Counted from the stretch's first letter, positions 1-8,673 are shown. The stretch: DNA of 64,000 nucleotides from SVEL01 sp045126475 (GCA_045126475.1 JBGVOL010000026.1:1-64000); one strand, 5' to 3'. Translations and numbers: made by a program. Notes: generated from the sequence alone by a model not told the origin.

Positions 1-57
1 GGTGGAAGCACGGTAACGTGTGCAGCTGACTAATACTAATAGGTCGAGGGCTTGACC
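1..57 (+). rRNA. 23S rRNA, 3' end (partial)
   Basis: The first 57 bases match the conserved 3' end of bacterial 23S rRNA: the GACTAATACTAATAGGTCGA stretch, then CTTGACC at 51-57, the 3' strand of the helix that closes the molecule. The rest lies upstream of the window. The exact 3' end may be a few bases off. No 5S rRNA follows before the first tRNA. Confidence 0.93.
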
Positions 58-156
58 ATAAAGGTAGGTTGTAGGTAGTTATTCCAAAAGGAAGTAATCG
101 GAAGTCAGATAATTTTGTGTGAAGTTTTGAAGGTACAAACAAAATACCTTTTATAA

Positions 157-230
157 GGCCTGGTGGCTCAGCTGGTTAGAGCGCCGCCCTGTCACGGCGG
201 AGGTCGTGGGTTCGAACCCCATCCGGGTCG
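157..230 (+). tRNA. tRNA-Asp (GTC)
   Basis: A 74-nt cloverleaf with acceptor strands GGCCTGG/CCGGGTC and anticodon GTC at 191-193. The T arm carries GTTCGAA and the discriminator base is G230. The 3' CCA is not encoded. It is the first tRNA after 23S and is probably processed from the rRNA transcript. Confidence 0.96.
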
Positions 231-305
231 TTTAACACGAAAGTGTTAACCCAGAGAACTTTGGAGCTATAAGTGAAGTTTCAAGGTTATTGTTTTTATT
301 AGTGT

Positions 306-378
306 GGGATCTTAGCTCAGCTGGGAGAGCATCTGCCTTACAAGCAGAGGGTCACAGGTTCGAGCCCTGTAGGTCCCA
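306..378 (+). tRNA. tRNA-Val (TAC)
   Basis: A 73-nt cloverleaf with acceptor GGGATCT/AGGTCCC and discriminator A378. The anticodon stem TCTGC/GCAGA encloses CTTACAA, giving anticodon TAC at 339-341. CCA is not encoded. Confidence 0.96.
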
Positions 379-407
379 TTTCTTATATCAAAGGATATAG
401 GAGATAC

Positions 408-480
408 GCCGATGTGGCTCAATTGGCAGAGCAGCTGATTTGTAATCAGCAGGTTATCGGTTCGAGTCCGATCATCGGCT
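408..480 (+). tRNA. tRNA-Thr (TGT)
   Basis: A 73-nt cloverleaf with acceptor GCCGATG/CATCGGC and discriminator T480. The anticodon stem GCTGA/TCAGC presents TGT at 441-443. CCA is not encoded. Confidence 0.96.
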
Positions 481-510
481 TTTGGTAAAGCAAGAAATTG
501 TTTTACTGAT

Positions 511-611
511 AATAAAGCGAGTAGCTCGAAAATTTACAATTTTTTCGCTACCATTTGCAAGCAAATGTACGCTTGCAAAAAATATTTTATTTTTACATGC
601 TACGCTTTATT
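511..611. other. Structured spacer between tRNA-Thr and tRNA-Tyr
   Basis: The 140-bp spacer holds nested inverted repeats. AATAAAGCG at 511 pairs imperfectly with GCTACGCTTTATT ending at 611, and TTTGCAAGC (554-562) pairs with GCTTGCAAA (571-579), the latter followed by A/T-rich sequence. It could be an RNA processing site or a small palindromic insertion. No coding sequence is visible. Confidence 0.4.
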
Positions 612-620
612 CCTTTATAT

Positions 621-702
621 GGGTAGATTCCCGAGTGGCCAAAGGGGACAGACTGTAAATCTGCTGCAACTTGCTTCGGTGGTTCGAATCCACCTCTGCC
701 CA
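621..702 (+). tRNA. tRNA-Tyr (GTA)
   Basis: An 82-nt class II tRNA with a long variable arm (about CTGCAACTTGCTTCGG). Acceptor GGGTAGA/TCTGCCC, discriminator A702, anticodon GTA at 655-657. CCA is not encoded. Confidence 0.95.
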
Positions 703-758
703 TTCTTTATATGAATTATTTATTATGGATGTTCATATAATATAAATAAACTAAATAT

Positions 759-832
759 CGCGGGGTGGAGCAGTCTGGAAGCTCGTCGGGCTCATAACCC
801 GAAGGTCGTTGGTTCAAATCCATCCCCCGCAA
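759..832 (+). tRNA. Initiator tRNA-fMet (CAT)
   Basis: A 74-nt tRNA with anticodon CAT at 793-795. Two initiator hallmarks are visible: an unpaired C759 opposite A831 at the end of the acceptor stem, and three consecutive G-C pairs (GGG/CCC) next to the anticodon loop. It therefore serves initiation and not elongation. Confidence 0.95.
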
Positions 833-862
833 CTCGTAAGTATTTAAAATTACTTACTGAAT

Positions 863-935
<73 letters not shown>

Positions 936-947
936 CTTTTTATGCAG

Positions 948-1017
948 TCGCAGTTGTAAATCAACTGCGATTTAATATTTAAAGGAAGCATTGTATATCA
1001 GTGTTTCCTTTATTTTT
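948..1017 (+). terminator. Hairpin plus terminator ending the rRNA-tRNA transcript
   Basis: A first 9-bp hairpin (TCGCAGTTG/CAACTGCGA, 948-970) is followed by a 10-bp hairpin, AAAGGAAGCA (981-990) with TGTTTCCTTT (1002-1011, one G-T pair), and then ATTTTT. The second hairpin is the likely intrinsic terminator. Confidence 0.75.
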
Positions 1018-1045
1018 AATAAAATAAGATAGGAAGGATTGAGTT

Positions 1046-2824
1046 ATGTCAGAAAAAAATATGGATATTCAGACGAAGGATGTAAAAGAAAAGTATACCG
1101 ATAAATGGAAGAAGCTGATTGGCTACTATAAGCCGTATAAAAAGGTGTTCTGGGCGGATATGTTCTTTGCACTGTTGGGTGCTGTTACGACACTGATTCT
1201 TCCGTTAATTATAAGATATATTACAAATAACGTAATATACAGGCCAAAACAGGAAATGATGACAGCGGTACTTATATGTGCGGGAATAATGATAGCATTG
1301 GTTCTGATACAGTGTTACAGCAATTATTTTATAGCATATTATGGTCATATGATGGGCGCGAAGATAGAGTTTAATATGAGAAATGAGATATTCGGACACT
1401 TTCAGAAATTGTCATTTTCATTCTATGACAATCAGAAGGTTGGACAACTTATGAGCCGAATAACAAATGACTTATTTGAAATAACAGAACTGTTGCACCA
1501 CGGACCGGAGGAAATAGTTATCTCGACCATAAAAATTATCGGCTCGTTAATCATTCTTATGTGTATCAATGTGAAGCTTGCAATTGCGTCATTTGCACTT
1601 ATACCGATTATGCTCATATATGCATTGTTTCTCAATAAGAGGATGAAGCGTGCCTTTAAGAGAAACCGTGCAAGAATAGCAGAGATTAATGCAGGCATCG
1701 AAGACAATCTGTCGGGAATAAGAGTTGTTAAGTCTTTTGCCAATGAGGATTTAGAGCAGGAGAAATTCAGGCAGGGAAATGAAAGATTTCTGGAAAGTAA
1801 AGATGACAGTTATAAGTGTATGGGGCAGTATCATGCAGGATTAGGAGCATTTGTTACACTTATTACAGTTGTAGTTATAGTGACAGCAGCATTTTTACTT
1901 AACGGAAATGATATAAGCAGCACTGACCTTCTTACATTTTTGCTCTACATAAGTAACTTCACAGAGCCTGTAAAGACACTGATTAATTTTGCAGAGCAGT
2001 TTCAGAATGGTATAACGGGATATGAAAGATTTCTTGATATAATGTCCATAGAGCCTGATATTCAGGATAGTGAGGGTGCTGTGGAGATGTCACAGGTTGA
2101 GGGCAGAGTCACATTTAAGGATGTAAGCTTCAAATATGAAGAGGATCTGGATAATGTACTCAGTAATGTAACCCTTAATGTGGACAAGGGTGAATATATT
2201 GCTCTTGTGGGCTCATCAGGAGCCGGAAAGACAACACTGTGCAGCCTTATTCCGAGATTCTATGAGGTAAGCAGTGGTGAAATAAAGATTGATGGTGTGG
2301 ATATAAGAGATATCAAGCTTAAAAATCTTAGACAGAATATCGGAGTTGTTCAGCAGGATGTGTATCTATTTGTGGGAACGGTAAAGGACAATATAAGGTA
2401 TGGAAAGCCTGACGCAACAGATGAGGAAATCATTGAGGCTGCGAAGAATGCCAATGCACATGAATTTATAATGGAGCTTCCTGACGGTTACAACACATAC
2501 ATCGGACAGAGGGGCGTTAAACTTTCCGGTGGTCAAAAGCAGAGGCTTTCAATTGCCAGAGTATTCTTAAAGAATCCGCCGATACTTATATTTGATGAGG
2601 CCACATCAGCACTTGATAATGAGAGTGAGAAGGTAGTGCAGGAATCATTGGAAAAGCTTGCAAAGAACAGAACCACATTTGTTATTGCCCACAGGTTATC
2701 AACCATAAGAAATGCCGAAAGAATTATTGTTTTAACTGAGAACGGCATTGAGGAGCAGGGAACACATGAGGAACTGATGGCGTTAAACGGAATATATAAG
2801 GGACTTTACAGTCTCGCAAAGTAA
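1046..2824 (+). CDS. ABC exporter, fused membrane and ATPase domains
   Basis: A 592-aa half-transporter: an exporter-type membrane domain with about six helices (residues 20-320), then a nucleotide-binding domain. Walker A GSSGAGKTT is at 389-397, signature LSGGQKQR at 493-500, Walker B ILIFDE at 513-518 with catalytic Glu518, and the switch His549 in IAHRLST. It should work as a dimer exporting a lipid, peptide or drug; the substrate cannot be read. ATG 1046 is set by AGGAAGG at 1031-1037, 8 nt away. The gene stands alone between the tRNA terminator and the palindrome at 2860. Confidence 0.93.
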   Translation: MSEKNMDIQTKDVKEKYTDKWKKLIGYYKPYKKVFWADMFFALLGAVTTLILPLIIRYITNNVIYRPKQEMMTAVLICAGIMIALVLIQCYSNYFIAYYGHMMGAKIEFNMRNEIFGHFQKLSFSFYDNQKVGQLMSRITNDLFEITELLHHGPEEIVISTIKIIGSLIILMCINVKLAIASFALIPIMLIYALFLNKRMKRAFKRNRARIAEINAGIEDNLSGIRVVKSFANEDLEQEKFRQGNERFLESKDDSYKCMGQYHAGLGAFVTLITVVVIVTAAFLLNGNDISSTDLLTFLLYISNFTEPVKTLINFAEQFQNGITGYERFLDIMSIEPDIQDSEGAVEMSQVEGRVTFKDVSFKYEEDLDNVLSNVTLNVDKGEYIALVGSSGAGKTTLCSLIPRFYEVSSGEIKIDGVDIRDIKLKNLRQNIGVVQQDVYLFVGTVKDNIRYGKPDATDEEIIEAAKNANAHEFIMELPDGYNTYIGQRGVKLSGGQKQRLSIARVFLKNPPILIFDEATSALDNESEKVVQESLEKLAKNRTTFVIAHRLSTIRNAERIIVLTENGIEEQGTHEELMALNGIYKGLYSLAK

Positions 2825-2859
2825 TTTTGTATTATTTTGTTTAAATGAAGGCAAATATT

Positions 2860-2891
2860 AAGAGGCTTTGAAAATATTTTCAAAGCCTCTT
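2860..2891. terminator. Bidirectional terminator between convergent genes
   Basis: A perfect 32-bp palindrome centred on AAAATATTTT, with GAGGCTTTG/CAAAGCCTC arms. It lies between the ABC exporter (plus) and the ammonium transporter (minus) and is flanked by T-rich sequence on the plus side and A-rich on the other, so it can end transcription both ways. Confidence 0.85.
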
Positions 2892-2927
2892 GCTGTTTTA
2901 TTTTGTTCTTTAGATATGTAATATAGA

Positions 2928-4664
2928 TTAGTTTGCTGTGTCGCGAAGAGCCATAGGACCTTCCTCACCTGTTCTGATCTTGATAACATTTTCAACATCA
3001 TATACGAAAATCTTACCATCACCAATCTGACCTGTGTGAAGAACTGTCTTAGCTGCAGCAACAATCTTTTCAACAGGTACTACGCTTACAACGATTTCAA
3101 TCTTAACCTTTGGAAGAAGGTTCATATCCATTGAAACACCACGGTAATATGTAGTAGCACCCTTCTGAACACCACAACCGAGTACATTTGTTACGGTGAT
3201 ACCTGTTACACCGATTGAGTTCATTGCCTGCATGAATTCTTCAAGCTTATTCTGTCTTGTAATAACAACAACCTTTGAAAGCTTCTGGACAGTAGTTGAA
3301 GATGATGTATCAGTCAGAGGAACTTCCGCAGGTGCCTGAGCAGCAGAAGATGTGTACTCAGCAAGTTTTTCCTCAGTATCAGCACCGAGAACCTGTGGAA
3401 CAGGAGTAGCAGCATCCTGTGTAAGGAATCCGGCATAGCTTGAAGCAAGACCGTGCTCACAAGCATCAAGTCCGGCAAGCTCTTCTTCTCTTGAAACTCT
3501 AAGACCGATTGTGTGTTTAATAGCAAGGAAGATGATTAACATTGTAACAACAACCCAAGCTACAGTTGCGATAAATCCGATAAACTGTACGCCTAAAAGT
3601 TTTGTGCCGCCGCCTGTGAAAAGACCCTTCCACTCTGTACCTGTACCGTCTGAGAAGAAGCCTACAGCCAATGTACCTAAGGCACCATTTAAACCGTGAA
3701 CACCTACAGCACCGACAGGGTCATCAATCTTACATACTTTATCAATAAATTCAATACCAAATACTACAACGAAACCGGAAATAACACCGATAATGGCTGC
3801 AGATGTAGGTGAAACGGTATCACATCCGGCTGTAATAGCAACAAGACCTGCAAGTGAACCGTTAAGAGTCATTGATACATCAGGTTTCTTATACTTAATC
3901 CATGTAATAATCATTACAGTTACAGTAGCTACAGCAGCAGCTAAGTTTGTTGTTACGAAAATCTTGCCGGCTGAAACAATTGCATCGCCTTCCATTGAAA
4001 CAGTAGAAGCACCATTGAAACCGAACCAGCAGAACCAGAGGATGAATACACCTAAAGCACCGATTGTCAGGTTATGACCAGGAATAGCTTTTGACTTACC
4101 GTCCTTGCCGTACTTACCAATACGAGGTCCAAGAATCTTAGCACCGATTAAGGCAGCAACACCGCCGACCATATGAACGGCACATGAACCTGCGAAATCG
4201 TGGAAGCCCATCTGGCTTAACCAGCCGCCGCCCCAGATCCAGTGACCTGATACAGGGTAAACAACAAGGCTTATAAGCAAGCTGTAAATACAGTAAGATG
4301 AGAACTTTGTACGTTCAGCCATGGCACCTGAAACAATAGTTGCAGATGTGGCACAGAATACAGTCTGGAAAATAAGGAAAGCCCAGAAAGGTACTCCGTC
4401 GGGAAGCATACCTGAACCATAATTTGCTTCAGAAGCAATACCTGAGATACTTCCAAAGAAATCGTTACCTGCTCCGAACATTATACCGAAACCGACAAGC
4501 CAGAAGGCAGGAGTTCCGATAGAGAAGTCCATAAGGTTTTTCATAATAATATTTCCGGCATTTTTTGCTCTTGTGAAACCGGTTTCAACCATTGCAAAGC
4601 CGGCCTGCATGAAAAATACCAGAGCGGCGCCTAAAAGCACCCAGATGGTATTAACTGATGACAT
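2928..4664 (-). CDS. amt: Ammonium transporter fused to a C-terminal PII domain
   Basis: A 578-aa membrane protein. Residues about 1-400 are an Amt/MEP channel of roughly 11 helices for NH4+/NH3 uptake (GxGFAMVETGF, HMVGGVAAL and VHGLNGALGTL stretches). A short linker leads to a complete PII (GlnB/GlnK) domain at about 465-578, with the LPKVKIEIVV core and a T-loop at KGATTYYRG. GlnK normally plugs AmtB as a separate protein; here the plug is tethered. By alignment, the Tyr uridylylated in E. coli PII (Tyr51) is Met. The start is the inner ATG at 4664, because AAAGGAG lies 8 nt upstream (4679-4673); the ATG at 4682 has no such site. It is last in glnN-purF-amt, behind an ANTAR-type leader. 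Confidence 0.9.
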   Translation of the reverse strand: MSSVNTIWVLLGAALVFFMQAGFAMVETGFTRAKNAGNIIMKNLMDFSIGTPAFWLVGFGIMFGAGNDFFGSISGIASEANYGSGMLPDGVPFWAFLIFQTVFCATSATIVSGAMAERTKFSSYCIYSLLISLVVYPVSGHWIWGGGWLSQMGFHDFAGSCAVHMVGGVAALIGAKILGPRIGKYGKDGKSKAIPGHNLTIGALGVFILWFCWFGFNGASTVSMEGDAIVSAGKIFVTTNLAAAVATVTVMIITWIKYKKPDVSMTLNGSLAGLVAITAGCDTVSPTSAAIIGVISGFVVVFGIEFIDKVCKIDDPVGAVGVHGLNGALGTLAVGFFSDGTGTEWKGLFTGGGTKLLGVQFIGFIATVAWVVVTMLIIFLAIKHTIGLRVSREEELAGLDACEHGLASSYAGFLTQDAATPVPQVLGADTEEKLAEYTSSAAQAPAEVPLTDTSSSTTVQKLSKVVVITRQNKLEEFMQAMNSIGVTGITVTNVLGCGVQKGATTYYRGVSMDMNLLPKVKIEIVVSVVPVEKIVAAAKTVLHTGQIGDGKIFVYDVENVIKIRTGEEGPMALRDTAN

Positions 4665-4726
4665 AAAAATCGCTCCTTTCATTCTTCATAACGGCAGATT
4701 CACTGCACGTTAAATCCCATTTTTTT

Positions 4727-4818
4727 AGGCGCATACTCCCATCCCAGCGATAAGAGTACGCGCCTTTGCGTAAGAAAATGTGATATATGTAATCAGAAGA
4801 GTAATCTTCCGTGATTAC
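4727..4818 (-). promoter_or_regulatory. ANTAR-type tandem hairpin leader of amt
   Basis: Read on the minus strand, just after the purF stop, there are two hairpins with six-base loops. P1 is GTAATC/GATTAC (4818-4801) with loop ACGGAA; P2 is TACGC/GCGTA (4772-4757) with loop AAAGGC. Both loops have A at 1 and G at 4, the known ANTAR recognition pattern. The P2 loop and 3' arm form the 5' arm of a larger stem (GGCGCGTACTC with GAGTATGCGCC, 4764-4728), so the two exclude each other. Oddly, that larger stem is followed by seven As on the coding strand, not Us, so it is not a classic intrinsic terminator. Confidence 0.65.
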
Positions 4819-4821
4819 CAT

Positions 4822-6210
4822 TTACTTATTAATCTCCATTGGATATATGTTGTCAAAGCATGCCTTACAGAGAGGTAAATCACCTACGGTAGACTGAAGG
4901 TCTTCTATTTTCATATAGCCAAGAGAGTCAGCCCCTATTAACTGCCTTATCTCTTCTGTCGAATGTGAAGAAGCGATAAGCTGTCTGTTTGAAGGGACAT
5001 CTGTTCCAAAATAGCAAGGATACAGAAACGGAGGTGAAGATATTCTTACATGAACACTCTTTGCACCCGCCTGTTTAAGGCTGTGAATAAGGTTTGCAAT
5101 GGTAGTACCTCTGACGATAGAGTCATCAACAAGTACAATATTTTTATCCTTAACAGCAGCCTCAAGGACGCTGAGCTTTAAGCGTACACTCGTTTCACGT
5201 TCCTTTTGGGTTGGCTTGATAAAAGTTCTGCCAATATAACTGTTTTTATAAAATATATTTGTGAACGGAATTCCTGATTCTTTTGAATAACCCTGGGCAG
5301 CAGCCAGACCGGAATCGGGTACACCGGCAACAATATCGGCATCTACGGGATATGCTTTTGCGAGGGCCTCACCTGCACGGATTCTTGATTCATATATTGA
5401 TATACCGTCAAGTGTACTGTCAAGGCGGGCAAAATATATATATTCAAAAATGCAATGAGCCTGTTTTTGCTGACATAACTCATAATTGGAAGAGATACCA
5501 TCTTTTGTGATGGAAATAATCTCTCCGGGACGTATGTCTCTCACAAAACGAGCTCCGATGGCTGTGAGAGCACAGCTCTCAGATGCAAGAATATATGAGT
5601 CATCCTTCATACCGAGGCATAAAGGTTTAAGTCCAAGTGGGTCGCGGACACCGATTAACTTACGGGGACTTGCAATTACAAGTCCGTATGCACCTCTGAT
5701 TTTGGCAGCCGTCTTCAGAATAGCTTCCTCGACAGTTGCTGAATGGACACGTTCCCTGGCAATATAATAAGCAATAACTTCGGAGTCTGTTGTCGTCTGG
5801 AAAATTGCTCCATTCATGGCAAGTTCATTTCTAAGTTCCTCAGTGTTTACAAGATTACCATTGTGTGCAAGTGCAAGTGTACCTTTTATATAGTTAAGAA
5901 CAAGTGGCTGGGCGTTGTTCAATGAAGGTTCACCTGTCGTTGAATAGCGGACATGACCTACACCAAGGTTTCCTTTAAGTGAAGCGATGGTACTTTCTTT
6001 AAATACCTCGCTTACCAGTCCCATTCCCTTATGGACATCAACATTTCCTTTAGGGCCGGATGTGTCAGAAACTGCTATACCGCATGATTCCTGACCACGG
6101 TGTTGCAGTGATGAGAGCCCGTAGTAAATATACTGGGCCACATCATCACCATTTGGGTTAAACATTCCAAAGACACCACAGGCCTCTTTGATACGTTCAA
6201 AATCGTTCAT
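4822..6210 (-). CDS. purF: Amidophosphoribosyltransferase
   Basis: Commits PRPP and glutamine to purine synthesis, giving 5-phosphoribosylamine. The 462-aa protein has an N-terminal class II glutaminase domain; Cys11 in EACGVFG becomes the N-terminal nucleophile after removal of a 10-residue propeptide, as in Bacillus PurF. The C-terminal phosphoribosyltransferase domain carries VLVDDSIVRGTT. Cysteines in QAHCIF, LYPCYF and LCKAC fit the 4Fe-4S ligands of the Bacillus-type enzyme. Of three consecutive ATGs (6216, 6213, 6210) the third is chosen: GGAAGG at 6224-6219 is 8 nt from it and only 2 nt from the first. It lies 27 nt after glnN, an unusual place for purF; the shared theme is glutamine use. 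Confidence 0.95.
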   Translation of the reverse strand: MNDFERIKEACGVFGMFNPNGDDVAQYIYYGLSSLQHRGQESCGIAVSDTSGPKGNVDVHKGMGLVSEVFKESTIASLKGNLGVGHVRYSTTGEPSLNNAQPLVLNYIKGTLALAHNGNLVNTEELRNELAMNGAIFQTTTDSEVIAYYIARERVHSATVEEAILKTAAKIRGAYGLVIASPRKLIGVRDPLGLKPLCLGMKDDSYILASESCALTAIGARFVRDIRPGEIISITKDGISSNYELCQQKQAHCIFEYIYFARLDSTLDGISIYESRIRAGEALAKAYPVDADIVAGVPDSGLAAAQGYSKESGIPFTNIFYKNSYIGRTFIKPTQKERETSVRLKLSVLEAAVKDKNIVLVDDSIVRGTTIANLIHSLKQAGAKSVHVRISSPPFLYPCYFGTDVPSNRQLIASSHSTEEIRQLIGADSLGYMKIEDLQSTVGDLPLCKACFDNIYPMEINK

Positions 6211-6237
6211 CATCATTTCCTTCCGTCACAATAAATT

Positions 6238-8337
6238 TTATACGTAAAACAACAGCTGATCGTATGTTGGGTATGGAAGCTTAGAATCAGGGATAAGTGC
6301 TTCAGCCTCATTTGCCATAAGTCTTAACTCTTCCATCTTAGCCAATACATCCTTGTGGTAGCTGTCTGCCATTGCCTGCATTGTATCAAGAGAATCAGCA
6401 GCAGCAGTGAGCTTCTTAAGCTCTGCTACACCACCGGTGATAGCTGTATATGTCTTTGATAAAGATGTTACAAGAGCTTCCTCTGTCTCAGTTGAAAGAG
6501 AAGGCATAAATGCTTTCTTAGATGAAGCATTTGCAGCAATCTCTCCGGCGTATGCGCTGACAGCAGGGAGGAAATCCTTTGTAAGCATCTCTTCAAGAGT
6601 ACGTGATTCAATACCTATAGTCTTTACATAGTTCTCAAGGAGAATCTCATAACGTGAGAAGATTTCTTCCTTTGTGAAAATGCTATGCTTTGTAAAGAGT
6701 TCAACGTTCTTGTCTGCGATAAACTGTGGCAGACAGTCAGGAGTTGAAGGAAGGTTATAAAGACCACGTGCAGCAGCTTCTGCAACCCACTCATCTGTGT
6801 ATCCGTTGCCATTAAATATAACCTTTTTATGCTTCTTAATAGCTCTCTTTATAAGCTCATGAACTGCATGCTCCATATCTTCCGGTTTTGTTCCTTCAAG
6901 TTCTGTGTAGAACTGGTCAAGTGCCTCTGCAACTGCTGTGTTGAGAACCATATTAGGATTTGCAACTGAAGCAGAAGAACCGAGCATACGGAACTCAAAT
7001 TTATTTCCTGTAAATGCAAACGGAGAAGTACGGTTACGGTCTGTGTTATCCTTGAAGAAATGAGGAAGCACATGAGCACCTGTCTCAAGCTGTATCTTTT
7101 CCTGCTTGCCGAAGTATGTATCGTTTTCAATTGATTCAAGAACTGCTGTAAGTTCATCACCAAGGAAAATTGAAACGATGGCAGGAGGAGCCTCATTACC
7201 GCCAAGACGATGGTCGTTTCCTGCACTTGTTGCCGAAACTCTCATTAAATCTGCATATTCGTCAACGGCTTTGATAACTGCCATAAGGAATACGAGGAAC
7301 TGAATATTCTGAGCAGGTGTTGTTCCCGGATCAAGAAGGTTCTTACCATCATTTGTAGTCATTGACCAGTTGTTATGCTTACCGCTTCCGTTGATGCCCT
7401 CAAACGGCTTCTCATGAAGAAGACATACAAGACCATGTTTGTCAGCAACCTTTTTCATGATTTCCATTGTAAGCTGGTTGTGGTCAACTGCGATATTTGC
7501 TGTATCAAATACAGGTGCAAGCTCGTGCTGTGCAGGAGCAACCTCATTGTGCTTTGTCTTAGCAGGAATGCCAAGCTTCCAAAGCTCTTCATCAAGGTCA
7601 TGCATATAAGCTGCAACTCTTGTCTTAAGGGCACCAAAGTAATGGTCTTCCATTTCCTGTCCCTTTGGAGCAGCTGCACCAAAAAGTGTTCTTCCGCAGA
7701 AAATTAAATCTTTTCTCTTTTTGTAGAGTTCTTTATCTACAAGGAAATATTCCTGCTCAGGACCTACTGTTGTAGAAACTCTTGTAACTGATTCATTGCC
7801 TAAGAGCTTAAGCATCTTAACAGCAGAGTTGCTTAATGCTTCCATAGAACGAAGGAGAGGAGTCTTCTTATCAAGAGCCTGACCGCCGTATGAGCAGAAA
7901 GCTGTAGGAATATATAATGTCCTATCTTTAATGAAAGCAGGAGATGTAGGATCCCATGCTGTATAACCTCTGGCCTCGAATGTAGCACGAAGACCGCCTG
8001 AAGGGAAACTTGAAGCATCAGGCTCACCCTTTACAAGTTCCTTGCCTGAAAAATCCATAATCACTTCACCATCACCTACAGGAGTGATAAAGCTGTCATG
8101 CTTCTCAGCAGTGAAACCGGTCATTGGCTGAAACCAGTGTGTAAAATGAGTAGCACCATTCTCGACTGCCCATTCCTTCATGGCAACGGCAACGGAATTA
8201 GCTACATCCAACTCTAAATGAGTTCCGTTTTCAATTGTTTTTCTAAGTGCCTTGTACATATCTTTCGGAAGCTTGTTACGCATCACCTTATCATTAAATA
8301 CAAGACTTCCATATAAAGCTGGGATTTCTGTTGTCAT
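6238..8337 (-). CDS. glnN: Glutamine synthetase type III
   Basis: ATP-dependent synthesis of glutamine from glutamate and ammonia. At 699 aa it has GSIII length; GSI enzymes are about 440. It shows GSIII landmarks: the N-terminal THFTHWFQPMTG and EKHDSF stretches, a GPEQEYFLVD active-site strand, HNEVAPAQHELAP, GSGKHNNWSM and the GNDHRLGGNEAPPAIVSIFLG loop. GSIII forms large dodecamers and is typical of Bacteroidetes, cyanobacteria and Clostridia. The ATG at 8337 has GGAAGGAG upstream. It is first in glnN-purF-amt, controlled by a promoter plus attenuator at 8368-8450. The window also encodes a GSI (18809), so the cell has two isoforms. Confidence 0.95.
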   Translation of the reverse strand: MTTEIPALYGSLVFNDKVMRNKLPKDMYKALRKTIENGTHLELDVANSVAVAMKEWAVENGATHFTHWFQPMTGFTAEKHDSFITPVGDGEVIMDFSGKELVKGEPDASSFPSGGLRATFEARGYTAWDPTSPAFIKDRTLYIPTAFCSYGGQALDKKTPLLRSMEALSNSAVKMLKLLGNESVTRVSTTVGPEQEYFLVDKELYKKRKDLIFCGRTLFGAAAPKGQEMEDHYFGALKTRVAAYMHDLDEELWKLGIPAKTKHNEVAPAQHELAPVFDTANIAVDHNQLTMEIMKKVADKHGLVCLLHEKPFEGINGSGKHNNWSMTTNDGKNLLDPGTTPAQNIQFLVFLMAVIKAVDEYADLMRVSATSAGNDHRLGGNEAPPAIVSIFLGDELTAVLESIENDTYFGKQEKIQLETGAHVLPHFFKDNTDRNRTSPFAFTGNKFEFRMLGSSASVANPNMVLNTAVAEALDQFYTELEGTKPEDMEHAVHELIKRAIKKHKKVIFNGNGYTDEWVAEAAARGLYNLPSTPDCLPQFIADKNVELFTKHSIFTKEEIFSRYEILLENYVKTIGIESRTLEEMLTKDFLPAVSAYAGEIAANASSKKAFMPSLSTETEEALVTSLSKTYTAITGGVAELKKLTAAADSLDTMQAMADSYHKDVLAKMEELRLMANEAEALIPDSKLPYPTYDQLLFYV

Positions 8338-8367
8338 AATGAATCTCCTTCCATATTGGATATTAAT

Positions 8368-8450
8368 AAAAAAAAAGACGCTCTGAACCTAAGTTCAAAG
8401 CGCCTTTGCCTTTATGGGTTTTAGTATACTCGGATATTTTTAATTGTCAA
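8368..8450 (-). promoter_or_regulatory. glnN promoter with ANTAR hairpin and terminator
   Basis: On the minus strand TTGACA (8450-8445), a 16-nt spacer and TATACT (8428-8423) form the promoter. About four bases after the predicted start, AAGGC-AAAGGC-GCTTT (8412-8397) forms a hairpin with a six-base loop AAAGGC (A1, G4). Its loop and 3' arm are also the 5' arm of a 12-bp terminator, GGCGCTTTGAAC with GTTCAGAGCGTC (8404-8377), ending in nine Us (8376-8368). Binding of the first hairpin by an ANTAR protein would prevent termination. Confidence 0.8.
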
Positions 8451-8545
8451 CCCTGAAATTTTAAAAAATTTTGGAGAGAATGAGTGGCTTCCTTATTAAA
8501 TGCAAAAATTGGTTTTTAAAGAAAATGGAAAAAATCAAAAAAATG

Positions 8546-8653
8546 TTGACAAATTCCCAATTCCGTTACATAATGTAACAAATATAAAAAAATATTTTGA
8601 CTGACAATGGCGTCAGAAACTCAGAGTGGTTTTGGGTTTCTGACGCCATTTTT
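8546..8653 (+). promoter_or_regulatory. pyrG-gltBD promoter with ANTAR hairpin and terminator
   Basis: TTGACA (8546-8551), 17 nt, CATAAT (8569-8574). The leader then holds CTGAC-AATGGC-GTCAG (8601-8616), a five-pair hairpin with a six-base loop AATGGC (A1, G4). Part of it is the 5' arm of the terminator TGGCGTCAGAAAC (8608-8620) with GTTTCTGACGCCA (8636-8648) plus five Ts. An AT-only hairpin at 8580-8597 has a six-A loop and is a poor first hairpin because loop position 4 is A. The leader does not start with GGGC, so Bacillus-type CTP reiterative attenuation is unlikely. Confidence 0.78.
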
Positions 8654-8673
8654 GCGTAATGGAGGAAAATGTG

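Noticed and set aside
4721..4770. Hairpin upstream of amt as an intrinsic terminator or glutamine riboswitch
   Set aside because: No U-run follows the stem on the coding strand, and no glnA-type aptamer consensus is visible; the A1/G4 hexaloops fit ANTAR better.
6211..6237. Purine-controlled promoter or PurR box for purF
   Set aside because: The gap to glnN is only 27 nt and holds just the ribosome site; purF appears to be read from the glnN promoter.
8581..8653. Bacillus-type CTP-sensing reiterative attenuation of pyrG
   Set aside because: That mechanism needs a transcript beginning GGGCUC; the predicted start region is AATATAAA-like, and the leader instead has an ANTAR hexaloop.
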